Shown here in pieces: positions 54,688 through 64,000 of a stretch of 64,000 nt of DNA. The DNA comes from Elysia chlorotica (taxonomy: Eukaryota > Mollusca > Gastropoda > Plakobranchidae). Numbering within the stretch: position 1 is the first letter of the stretch; every line of letters begins with the position of its first letter. The notes below the pieces were generated by a model. The model ran no database searches. It saw only the letters and a program-made list of their open reading frames with translations, and was not told the DNA's origin. Location: positions 8,825-72,824 of the forward strand of contig RQTK01000163.1 in NCBI GenBank assembly GCA_003991915.1. The letters run 5' to 3'. The position numbers and the translations under genes are program-made.

Positions 54688-57600
54688 GTTTGTGTGGCTT
54701 TGTATTTCATACATGTAGTATTTATATTATTGAACTGTTGGTTATGGGACATGCAAAAATAGATGACCATGATTAGCTGCATTTTTTTTTTTTAATCTTA
54801 TGCAGAATATGGTGCAATGTGTTCTCTGCTCTCTTTGCATTTTTATTTTTGTACTTTTTACCTTTTTACCTTTTTAAAAACATTTCTCCAATAATTATGA
54901 CATGTTGTGGTTAGTGTCTTTTGTCAGGGTTGATGTTTGGGTTGTTTTGACTATCATGTATAGGTAAGCAGAACAAACCAAATCGTATACTAGATGTTTT
55001 TAGTTTTCAATTCTTAATAGCCTTGAAAGTTAAAACTGAGGTGTCAACTGTGTAGTTACCATTGCCTTCAGTCATGCTCTTTGTTAGAGCGTAAAAAATA
55101 AAATTTTGTCTGACATTAGTCTCTGCCCCATCCACTGTATATGATAAGATAAGGTTTAATCAGCATTTTTTTTCCCCTTTCAGGGAAATTAGACATGGAC
55201 ATGTAATTATAACATATATCTATAGTGAACTTGATATGATTACCCAAATTCTTTAGATATATATATATTTGTATCAAAGACAAACATTACATTAATTATG
55301 GCTAATGACTTTATATAGCCGTGGTGTCACATATTGATTTTAACTAGAAAACACTCAAACACATGTAGGTCGTTAATTTAAAAAAAAAACACAAATCTTT
55401 TCTAGTCCAGTTTATGTCAGCAAAATTTACGGGATGAAAGCAAACTCAAGTCAAAACCATTGTATTTTCCACCTCAGGAGCTGCAGCAAGAGAAACATGG
55501 CCTCCACCTGGAGTTGGAGAAGATGGAGCGCGAGTATCAAAACGCCATCAAAGACCTCCAGGACGATGTGGCATCTCTTCAGAAACAGATCCGGGACGGT
55601 GCCGAGCAGCAGGTTGTTGAGAAAGAGTCGTCGCGTTTTCTGCGGGAGGCGCAGGGCAACATTGATTATCTTATGGAACAAATAAAGAAGGTGAGGCTTT
55701 TGAGTTGTGTTGGAAAGTGTTCAGTGTATAATTATTTCAAAATGTTTTGTGAGTGATTTTTTGTTTATGTTTTTTGGGTTTTTTGCAGGATTATTTAAAG
55801 AAACTACTGTAAAAAAAAAAGGTTAGATTTAAAAAAATCTAAAGAAGTAAAATCACTTTTCGTCTAGGTCATGTGATAATGGCATGTCATTTTTGGGGGG
55901 ACTCTTGGATTTAGAAGTATCAACACATAAAACATCTAGCTTTCATGTATTTTATTACCTTTGTTTTATTAAATGTCATTTTCTCCCTCATTTGCTGCTT
56001 TCCCCCCTCCCAGGCAACTACAAGAGAGGAAGAACTTACTGCGGAGTTGAACGAAGAGAGGAATAAGAACAAGTCAAGTTCGGCCACCGTCCAGGACCAG
56101 GTTGATCATATTGCAATGCTGAGGGAACAGGTATATATATATATTTGTACAGAATATAAAATGTTCTTTAACTTGCAGCTGTGCAGCTCAGTTATTCAGC
56201 ATTGAATTTGTCGCAACTAGTTAGTTGTTTTTTTTTCTTTAACATCCGATGACTTGACTTTACAGCCTTTCGCCAGCGTGGTCAACAGATCTCGCAGCTT
56301 CGGCTGTTTTCATTAATTCTGCGGTAAAGGTTTTCCATCCTTGTCTATCTTCTGCTTTAGTGAGTATTTTTTCTCATAAATTCTGCGATATAAATATAAA
56401 AGTATAGAGTTGCAATGTCATGTCATGAAAGATGCTTTAACTATTTCTCTTGCCAGTCTCGGTCCTGGTTTTAAAATGTTTGTTCAAAATGCAAATTTTG
56501 CTCTCCAGATTGAATACCTCAGTGTGCAACTGAAGGAAACCAACGAGAAACTCGAAGAGGTCCAGAGCGAGAGAGACAATCTGAGCTGTGCTCTGGAGAA
56601 GGCGCAGGAAATGCTTCAGGTCCTGGAAGCCAAAATTTCACATCAGACCGAGAAGGTAGTAATCTTTGATTAGATTTACATCTTAAACTTTCTAAGAGGG
56701 ATCCTAATTGAAGATGGTGGCCAAGCTGAGTTCATATGCTCATAAGAATAGTAGCATTCAATGTCACTTGTATCTCTCTTTCTCTGTCAGTTTCTTCTGC
56801 CACTCCTATACCAACTCTTTTGTCTCTTTTTACTTGTCTACTTTCAAACCTTGTCACATCAGAACGAGAAGGTAGTAATCTTTGATTAGATTTACATCTT
56901 AAACTTTCCAAGAGGGATCCTAATTGAAGATGGTGCCCAAGCTGAGTTCATATGCTCATAAGAGTAGTAGCATTCAATGTCACTTGTATCTCTGTCAGTT
57001 TCTTCTGCCACTCCTATACCATCTCTTTTGTCCCTTTTTACCTCTCTACCTTCAAACCTTCTATCACTCTCTCTCTCTCACACCCCCCACCCCCTTTATC
57101 TGTATAGCTTCTTAATCATGTGCAGTTTTGTAATTAGACAATTTTTTCTTCCTCTTCTTCTCATTTTTTTGATTTTTTTTGTTTTAGCTCCATCGCCAGG
57201 AAACTCAGCTGGAGGAGCTTCAAGAATCGAACTGTGAGCTCCAGCAACAAGTGAACCACCTTCAATCCACCCAGCACCACAAACAGCAACTTGTAATGCG
57301 GGCTTCGAGCCTGCATACACACAGTTTTGGCACTCACAACAGCAGGGTCAAGTCCCATGTCGTTGAGAGGAGCAACCAAAGGTCCCTTATCCTCCAGAAA
57401 AAGCCCAAATCATTACTGTTGGAGATGCCTCAAAAATCGCAGTTGAAAGAGCTATTGTCTGATGAGATAGCAGACCCGTCCAGGCAGAAAGGTTCTCAGC
57501 TGGTTTCGACCGCCTTCTCTGAAAAGCAGCATGACTGTGACAATGTTGACAATATCGGTTGTTCAGATGACGAGTCTGGTCTGGAAAGCGGCTACCCTAC

Positions 57601-59928
57601 AGTTTCTGACATTAGTAACGAACAATGCGAACAGTCGCTGTTTGCGGAGCTCTGCAACTCGTTGAGTGAGGAACAAAGCAAGAACTCTTTACCAGGGGCG
57701 GTGAAACTGTCGAGTCACCGGAGAAACGCCAGCGACTGCAGCTTGTCATCTCTAAACGAGGGCTCGAGAAAGCGCCAGCACAATAACATCAGAGCGGAGA
57801 GCGATGAATCCGACGACGATAGGACGGAGAGATCTGGCTGCAAGCAGACACTTTACTCGCAGGACAGGGACAAACTGAACCGGCTGTCCCACAATTCCAG
57901 TTTTGAGTTAGATGCATGCATCTCTAACGGCAAAGCTCGATGGGACAAACCCGGCAAATCCGCCTGTCTCACTTCGTGGACGTCATCTGACAATATTTCG
58001 GACCATGCCGAAGACGATGCCCACGAGTTCACCTCTTACCACGTGTACTCATCCCCGTTTGACGACGCTGAGCCCGTGTCTCTGCAGCTCATGCATGAGA
58101 TGAACGTGAGTTCCTCGTGTGAGGACGACACAAAAGAGTTGACCACCGGACCTTGCATGCGTGACCTGTCCCAGTTCACAGAGCTGTCTCCCGTGAGTGA
58201 AATCCCGCCATTGCCCCACTTGCAGGAAGATCCTCCCGAACAGTCTCTGTTTTCGGAGCTCTCCAGCCACATGAGTGAAGAAAAGCTGAGCTCTGGGTCG
58301 TCAGAAGCCTCGCCTGGCTGTGCTATGGGCGTGTTTGACTTCTGTGCTGCCAGCCATGGCTCCCAGGATGGGGATGTGCCTGATCAACAGAGCGTGAGGT
58401 TGGAAGCGGAGATGGTGAGTTTGTTTGTAAGTTTATTGTGCTGTTCTCTTTCTAGAGATTATCACATACACAAGCTTGTTATTTGAATCTTTGAGCTTTA
58501 TCTTTTTTGTTGTTGTTTTTTTTGTTTTGTGGTTGTTGTTCGTTGTTGTTGTTGTTTTTTTTGGAGGGGTCAGTATTTTATTTCTGGTGATAACCTGATC
58601 TGTATGAAGACATGGGGGTGTCCTGCTTAAAGTCAATTGTATAAATATGTTACAAATATTTATTGTTAAAAGAACGGTTTTTTTTATTTATTCAATTTGC
58701 TATTTACCACTATTCTAGCACTTTTGTATGGCACACATGCATCTTTCCTTTGGGTATCCTTTTCAAAACAAAAGAAAAGGAAATATGATATTTGAATTAC
58801 CTCTATTGTCTTTTTTGTCCAAAGGCTTATATCTGTCAAAATAAGGTTTGAAAAGCATCCTAGGTTTGCAATAATGAACATGATGATGTATGTAGAATAT
58901 TTGTGTGTGTGATTTAGGCGTCCTGCAGTCCTGCAGAAAATAAAACTCTTCTTAGTGATTGATGTATATAAAGGAAATAGACAATTGGCAAACTAAGCGA
59001 TATTTCCAATGTATTTTTTTTTTTGTTGTTGTTGATAAGATGAACTCAGGAGACTGGAACCAGGTGACTTCCCTCCCTTGTGATATGCTAGAAGAGGACG
59101 ACTTTGAGTGTGACGATGATGATTTTCTTGTAGGGAACACGGAAGGCACAACTCTTTCTATTGGAGGAGGAGGACATAGTGAGTGGGATTTGATAAGATG
59201 TTTTGTGTTGTATCTGTTACTTTGTATAGGTGTTTTCAATCTGATTTTTATGAAAAGAGGAAATTGAGCTTTTTGGTGCTTTTTTCAGGAGAAGGGTAGT
59301 TTGCTTTTTTGTCTCTTTAATTAGATTTTTTAATTTTGCTCAAATTTCCCAGAATTTTAAGGTGAAAAAACATGAAGACTCTCAATGAATGCAAAGTAAT
59401 TTTGTAAATTCATTGGGCAAAACTGTTCTTATCTTTCGAGTGTGTTTGTTTTTAGTATATCAGCATATTCAGACTTTGAATCAATGCAATAAAATTTGAT
59501 ATAGATTGGCTGGGCTAAAAATGTGTGTTTGATTTTGGTATATCAGCAGCCTATCTTAATACAAGCTATTATAAGATTCTATTATTTGTTTTTGCATTTT
59601 ATCTATCTTGACCAGGTATGCTGTACTACTCCCCTAATGTGTACTCTGAGGCTGCTTGCAACATGCACACTGAAGCAAAGTTTTTGTCTTTTGACAAGGA
59701 AGCTAAAAATATCGAAGAAAGCGAGATTGATGGCATTACACAAGACGCAAATAAATCACGTTTATCACCCTGCCCAGCTACAGAGGAAGTGAGTTTTGAC
59801 TTATTTTGGTTACGCATTATGATTTTATTTATTTTTATTTTTTTTTATCATTATAATATAGTTTTAAATACTTGTTGGTAACTTTGAATCTATGGAAACA
59901 GTTGTTTGAAAATCTGCCTTTTTATCAC

Positions 59929-59960
<32 letters not shown>

Positions 59961-60347
59961 TATTATTTATTATTATTATTATTATTGCTATCATTGTTAT
60001 TATTATTATTATTATTATGATATCTTACATTGCATGTTCTTGCCTTACTCTCTTTACAAAAGGTGTTTCAACATAGACGCTAAGAGTCTATTTCATTTTA
60101 AATGCCTATTTCTAACCCTTGCTGAGCAATGCCTTGGAACTTGAGATTTATGTCTTTTTTTCCTCTTTTTCTTCCGCAGCAGAAAATAAGCGAGGCCTGC
60201 AAGCAGCTTAGGGAGCTGGTAGGCAAGGCCCATGCCGGCGGACTGATCTCTGAGCCCAAGTCTGACAGTAACGAGTTTGGCACTGACACACTTCTCGCTT
60301 TGATTGCACAGCTCAGACTCTGCGTTGAGTCTGCTTGTGCAGATAAG
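54439..60347 (+). CDS. BICDL1-like: BICD-related coiled-coil dynein adaptor (BICDL/BICDR type), 8 exons found
   Basis: Exons at 54439-54687, 55478-55690, 56014-56130, 56509-56655, 57188-58414, 59040-59178, 59616-59788 and 60180-60347 join in phase to about 770 residues. Residues near 50-65 read LAAELGKALLDSNQELQ, a CC1-box (AAxxG), which in BICD, BICDR, Spindly and HAP1/TRAK proteins binds the dynein light intermediate chain. The following QYDQTVEEYSLKVEELQQEK matches vertebrate BICDR1 closely. A coiled coil spans residues ~50-290, and a long Ser/acidic region of about 400 residues follows. Two copies of an EQSLF(A/S)EL motif occur in that region, and an acidic patch (EEDDFECDDDDF) lies after it. 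By family, the protein should link dynein-dynactin to cargo on microtubules. CDR2 shares part of the N-terminal motif and is the main alternative. The 3' end is not certain; a possible further exon starts near 63975. Confidence 0.82.
55478..55690 (+). CDS. BICDL1-like: BICD-related gene, exon 2: coiled coil
   Basis: It encodes 71 residues of heptad-like sequence including ELQQEKHGLHLELEKMEREY and DLQDDVASLQKQI. Phase is 0 on both sides. Confidence 0.88.
56014..56130 (+). CDS. BICDL1-like: BICD-related gene, exon 3: coiled coil
   Basis: It encodes 39 residues with TREEELTAELNEERNKN. The acceptor is preceded by a C-rich tract and the donor is gtatat. Confidence 0.85.
56509..56655 (+). CDS. BICDL1-like: BICD-related gene, exon 4: coiled coil
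   Basis: It encodes 49 residues with IEYLSVQLKETNEKLEEVQS and LEKAQEMLQVLEAKI. Its last 15 bases and donor are duplicated 216 bp downstream. Confidence 0.87.
56641..57072 (+). repeat. 216 bp tandem duplication spanning exon 4 donor of BICD-related gene
   Basis: catcagaccgagaaggtagt at 56641 recurs at 56857 as catcagaacgagaaggtagt, followed by ~200 bp of near-identical intron. The copy keeps an intact decoy donor. Confidence 0.93.
57188..58414 (+). CDS. BICDL1-like: BICD-related gene, exon 5: long exon
   Basis: It encodes 409 residues. It starts with the end of the coiled coil (LHRQETQLEELQESNCELQQ) and continues as a Ser-rich, acidic, probably disordered region. CEQSLFAELCNSLSEEQ near 57630 and PEQSLFSELSSHMSEEK near 58240 are two related short motifs. 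BICDR1 has a similar single motif (SLLSEIEQSMEAEE). Confidence 0.88.
59040..59178 (+). CDS. BICDL1-like: BICD-related gene, exon 6
   Basis: It encodes 46 residues beginning MNSGDWNQVTSLPCDMLEED and including an Asp/Glu patch and a Gly run. Phase is 0 in and 1 out. The acceptor tract is T-rich with GTT repeats. Confidence 0.75.
59616..59788 (+). CDS. BICDL1-like: BICD-related gene, exon 7
   Basis: It encodes about 58 residues beginning SMLYYSPNVYSEAACNMH, in phase with exon 6. The donor is GAGGAA before gtgagt. Confidence 0.75.
59929..60020 (+). repeat. (TTA)n microsatellite
   Basis: ATT/TTA runs with a few interruptions lie in the intron before exon 8. They yield a spurious poly-Tyr frame. 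Confidence 0.95.
60180..60347 (+). CDS. BICDL1-like: BICD-related gene, exon 8
   Basis: It encodes 56 residues including ISEACKQLRELVGKAHAGG and LLALIAQLRLCVESACADK. The acceptor reads CAGCAG, so two starts three bases apart are possible. The donor is gttagt. Confidence 0.78.
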
Positions 60348-60869
60348 GTTAGTTATGCGGAAACATTTTTTGTCTTCTCTCCTACCATAGTTATTAAATT
60401 TAGTCATTTTAAACATTGCCTAAGTAAATCTCTATAGGAATGTAATTGATCACGGACTATGTTTTTTTTGTGTTTTTTATATTAAGCCATATCATATGCC
60501 CTTAATCTGCAATAAAATTTTATTAAAGGAGGGACCAGACAAAAAATGTTTGAAAAGTAAAAAAAGGACTTAAACTACAGACTTTCCTTTATCTGCTCAC
60601 TAATCATTTTTAATATGTAAAGTCAACCACTGATATGTTGATGTCACTGGGGTCTAAAATTAAAATCAATATACCTAAGGCAGGTTTCATCATAATTTGT
60701 CTTTGATCGGTTTCCGATTCTTATGGTGTTTTTTTTTTGGTCTCCTATTATAGGAATTTTCTTTTTTTTTTTTTTTCATCCAGCAAAAAAAGGTTGGGGC
60801 CGAACCTGGAGATCACAGTGAACACTAACACTGTGCCAGCAGCTCTGTGGTGTCTAACCTGAACAATGG

Positions 60870-60985
60870 ATTCCGCTAACCATGTGGATGCTCCTTCGTT
60901 AGGCTATACACACTCAGAATTTTGTCTTACCCGATTCCGCTAACCATGTGGATGCTCCGTCATTAGGCTAAACACACTCAGAAAT
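60870..60985 (+). repeat. Two-copy tandem repeat, ~64 bp
   Basis: gattccgctaaccatgtggatgctcc...taggctaNacacactcagaa occurs twice in a row. Confidence 0.85.
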
Positions 60986-61329
60986 TACAGCGGTGCTTAT
61001 TGATGTTGTGTACACAAATACTTGGTGTGTCGTTATTATATTTAAGCTTTTAAATGAAAGGGTTGTCGTAAGAAAGAGCACAAGGGGAACATGTATTGGA
61101 AGATGTAGTCGCCATGAAAGCTGAATGTCGAGGATTGTGATTAGAACAAATTTTTCATGTAGCTGTCTATGGATTTAGCACATCTTCAGGTCTTCATCCC
61201 TTTGAAAAACCATTTGCTTTGATAGTTGTTATGCTTTTTCTTATCAATTAATTGGTATTGAAATTCGAGTAAAATGCATGTTCCTATGGAACAAGTTAAA
61301 AAAAATTTTTTCACAAAACAACTGAAGGC

Positions 61330-61550
61330 CATTGTTCTCTTTACAAAGAAATTGAAAACGCAATACTTTTATAGAGTGTAATACTTTACTTCACAAAGTA
61401 ATGGAAAGGCATGTGTTAAGACAGAAGGTTGCACTTTTCTTTACAATGTAACAGAAATGGCTATGCTACAACAAAAGGTAACGATTTTCTTTACAAAGTA
61501 ATGGAAAAGGCTATGCTACTACAAAGGTTGATCACTTTTCAAAGTAATGA
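61330..61550 (+). repeat. Tandem array, ~58 bp unit
   Basis: About four diverged copies of tttacaaagtaatggaaaaggctatgctac are present. Confidence 0.8.
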
Positions 61551-63674
61551 AACATTGCATCAGAATATTGATAGCTTGTTCTCCCTACATATGTAAAGCT
61601 CTGATTTTGCCCCATGTTCATCGTCTTTCTTTTTGTTGCAGCTTTTAACATTCCATTTCCCAATGTCTTTACGAGGATCACTACAGATTTTTTTAACATA
61701 TCCGCCAAGCTCATTCTTTCGATATTACAGCCACTTTATCGTCATAAGCCATGCATCAATGAACTGCCTTTGTGTTGTTGATGTTGCTTGTACTTACAAA
61801 TCTTCTTGCTAAAGCTGTTGATCTTTTGTTTTAGAGGAAAATAATCATGTCTTTGATATCTTTGCCATGTTTTTAAAACTTGTTTTCTCCCCATATCTAC
61901 TGTTCAGTGGTGGGTCAGTTTATGTTGTATATGTATAAATTTAGATAAAAAAATGCTGTTTACTAGCATTAAACTTGTGCTCTTAGTCTTAGTAATATCC
62001 TACAACACAATCATGCTTTTATCTTTATGATCTAGTCAGAGATGTCATGCATACTTGATGGTCCCTTTCTCAAATTTTATTAGCTCAAAAGAGTGCAATA
62101 TTCTTCATTGGGTGGTGAGTTTTATCACTTTTGAATACATCAATCCTGTTTGGTTGTCAGGCTTAGAGATACCAACCCTGTATGGTCAGGTTTTAGGGTA
62201 GTCAACCCCTGTTTGTTCAGTTTTGAAAATATGAATCATGTATTTTTCTTGTTTTTATATACAAGATTCCCATAGTCAGTTTTTATTTTGAGAAATGTCA
62301 ATCTCTCTGGTCATTAATTTTAAAAATATCACTCGTTTTTTTTTTAAATTCTACTAGCCATTACACTGAATCATTTTAAAACTCTTTTACCTTATACAAT
62401 ACAGCCGTTATTGTGCTGATGTGCCGTAAATACAATTACCTTATCCAAGTCATATGTTATTATTTCATGCCGTTTGAGGAAATGTTGAATTTCTAGGTGT
62501 TGAGGCAGCAATAAAGTAAGAGACAGCTCAGTATGCTAAAGATTTACATAATAATCAAATCTAAATTACTTTTGTTTTCTCCAACAGTTTTCACTAACCA
62601 GTTTTTTGGTTCAGTTGTTTGTTTTTTTATCATTACCTCTAAGGGTGTATGGGGTTGTTCTGCTGCCGTAGTATATGTTATAGTTATTTGTTTTTCTATG
62701 CTTTTTCTTTTCTAAAATGGCTTATAATTTTGTGTATGTCCTGAGGACCAACTGACTGTTACTCTTGAGTCAAGTAATAATTATAGATCTGTACATTTGT
62801 ATATTGTCTTCATCTCTGAAGTAAATCTTCTATTGTTACCTAAGCTCTAAGAAATGTTGCCATGCTGAGAGAGAAATAGGGGGACCCAACTCAGAGTTCT
62901 AATCTCAGGCATGCATTCCAACTGCTCTAAAAATGTTCATTATTATGTGCATGGTACTATTTAAAGATCAAATTTATAGGTCGCTCTGCATGCACCTGCT
63001 TTGAATTTGAAAATCTTGAGGCTGTATGCCGTATCGATCCATGTATTCAGACGATTCTGTTGTTGTTGTTAGTTATCTGCCTTACATTCTAGCTTGATCA
63101 TTCCCATTGATCTCTGCCTCCTGCACTTCTGTCTTCTGCGTTTATACAGTTTTACACTTTTATTGCAAGATTGGACAGATTTGCACTTTTTTTTTCCCTC
63201 TTTCTCTTTCTTATCTTCATTCTTTGATTTTGTTGCTCACATTCAAAGATATGAATTTCAATTTCAAGCAAAGTTGTTGTTGATGGGCTTGGGTCTGGTT
63301 TGTGCAAGGCTGTAATATGGGGGTCATTCTGGGTATGAATTTAATCTGGTAGCCTTTTTTCCTCCATTGTTTGGAATATATTTCAGTACGGTATAACATG
63401 GCTGACAAAGACAGTAGATATGGAAACCCTACACTAGAAGCTCTGGCATAATGATGCCTAGTTCATGGCAATGTATTTAGGAAGCCAACAAATAAACCTT
63501 GACCGCACGTAAAGTTATCTGACTGTCGTCTTGGGGCTGGTCTATGATAAAGCCTAGTTCATGACGCTGTATTAAGAGGCCAACAAATAAACCATGACAG
63601 ACTTGCGCTTGTAATTATTTTTTATGTTTTTCCCCACCATGCTTGACGTAACTGACTTTGAAACAACAGTATGA

Positions 63675-63760
63675 GCCAAGTGGCTGGTTGGGTGGCTAGA
63701 ACATCTGCCCTTCTATGTGGGCGGTATTCTTAAAGTGTTTGATTCCCGCATCTTTGGTTG
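63675..63760 (+). mobile_element. tRNA-like SINE head
   Basis: gtggctggttgggtggctagaacat is A-box-like and gtgtttgattcccgc is B-box-like. No intact cloverleaf is apparent. Confidence 0.45.
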
Positions 63761-64000
63761 ATGATTTTGGCAGTTTGCAAAGATGTTGATAAGATCGCCT
63801 TGTTGGTGGGCTGCATCGACTCACAAACTTATAACTTGTAACGACGGCAATAATTTGTCTGATATTATTGTTGTAGAAGTAGTCTTTGTTCTGTAAATTT
63901 CGTTATTCCAATCTAAGTTCTGGTGCTCTTAGAGTCTGTTACATTGCTTCTGTTTGCACTGTCTTCCTTGTTAGGTTGGCCAGCTTCTGTGAAACTCTGG

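Larger units (their letters stand above)
60348..64000. other. Intron or 3' region after exon 8 of BICD-related gene
   Basis: This AT-rich stretch has no clear exon. It holds a tRNA-like fragment on the minus strand (60795-60845), a two-copy repeat near 60870-60985 (gattccgctaaccatgtggatgctcc), a ~58 bp array near 61330-61550 and SINE-like pieces near 63520-63760. At the very end ttgttag is followed by gttggccagcttctg and TGA. That could be a short terminal exon in phase 0, but it is too short to support. Confidence 0.5.

Overview
The window looks like nuclear DNA of an invertebrate animal, most likely a mollusc (the phylum is an inference). Coding exons are short and GC-rich and are separated by long AT-rich introns with GT-AG sites. 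Introns and intergenic DNA are full of tRNA-derived SINE copies, microsatellites and short tandem arrays. I see no bacterial or organellar genes.

Layout. (1) About 364-4169, plus strand: the last four exons of a gene I cannot name, ending at a TAA with a poly(A) signal near 4483. (2) About 4.5-14.5 kb: gene-free DNA with SINEs, a 780 bp tandem duplication and (GAT)n runs. (3) 14536-51116, minus strand: a nearly full-length sulfonylurea-receptor-type ABC transporter (ABCC8/ABCC9, SUR family), the regulatory subunit of ATP-sensitive potassium channels. I could place 35 exons covering TMD0, TMD1, a long linker, NBD1, TMD2 and NBD2. (4) 51.1-54.4 kb: a divergent intergenic region between two gene starts. 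(5) From 54439, plus strand: a coiled-coil dynein adaptor of the BICD-related (BICDL/BICDR) type, with eight exons seen to 60347. The gene probably continues to or past the window end.

Two things stand out. First, the SUR gene carries three lesions. One NBD1 exon (about 28 residues) and one TMD2 exon (about 47 residues) cannot be found where they belong, and one NBD2 exon has a single-base deletion that breaks the frame. All other exons keep frame and splice sites. This is either assembly or sequencing error or a gene in early decay.

Second, at least eight tandem duplications span exon-intron junctions. Each copies the last or first few coding bases together with the splice site and adjacent intron. 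They range from 2 to about 25 copies and occur in all three genes, on both strands, at donors and at acceptors. They leave rows of decoy splice sites beside real exons. This is the most unusual structural signal in the window.
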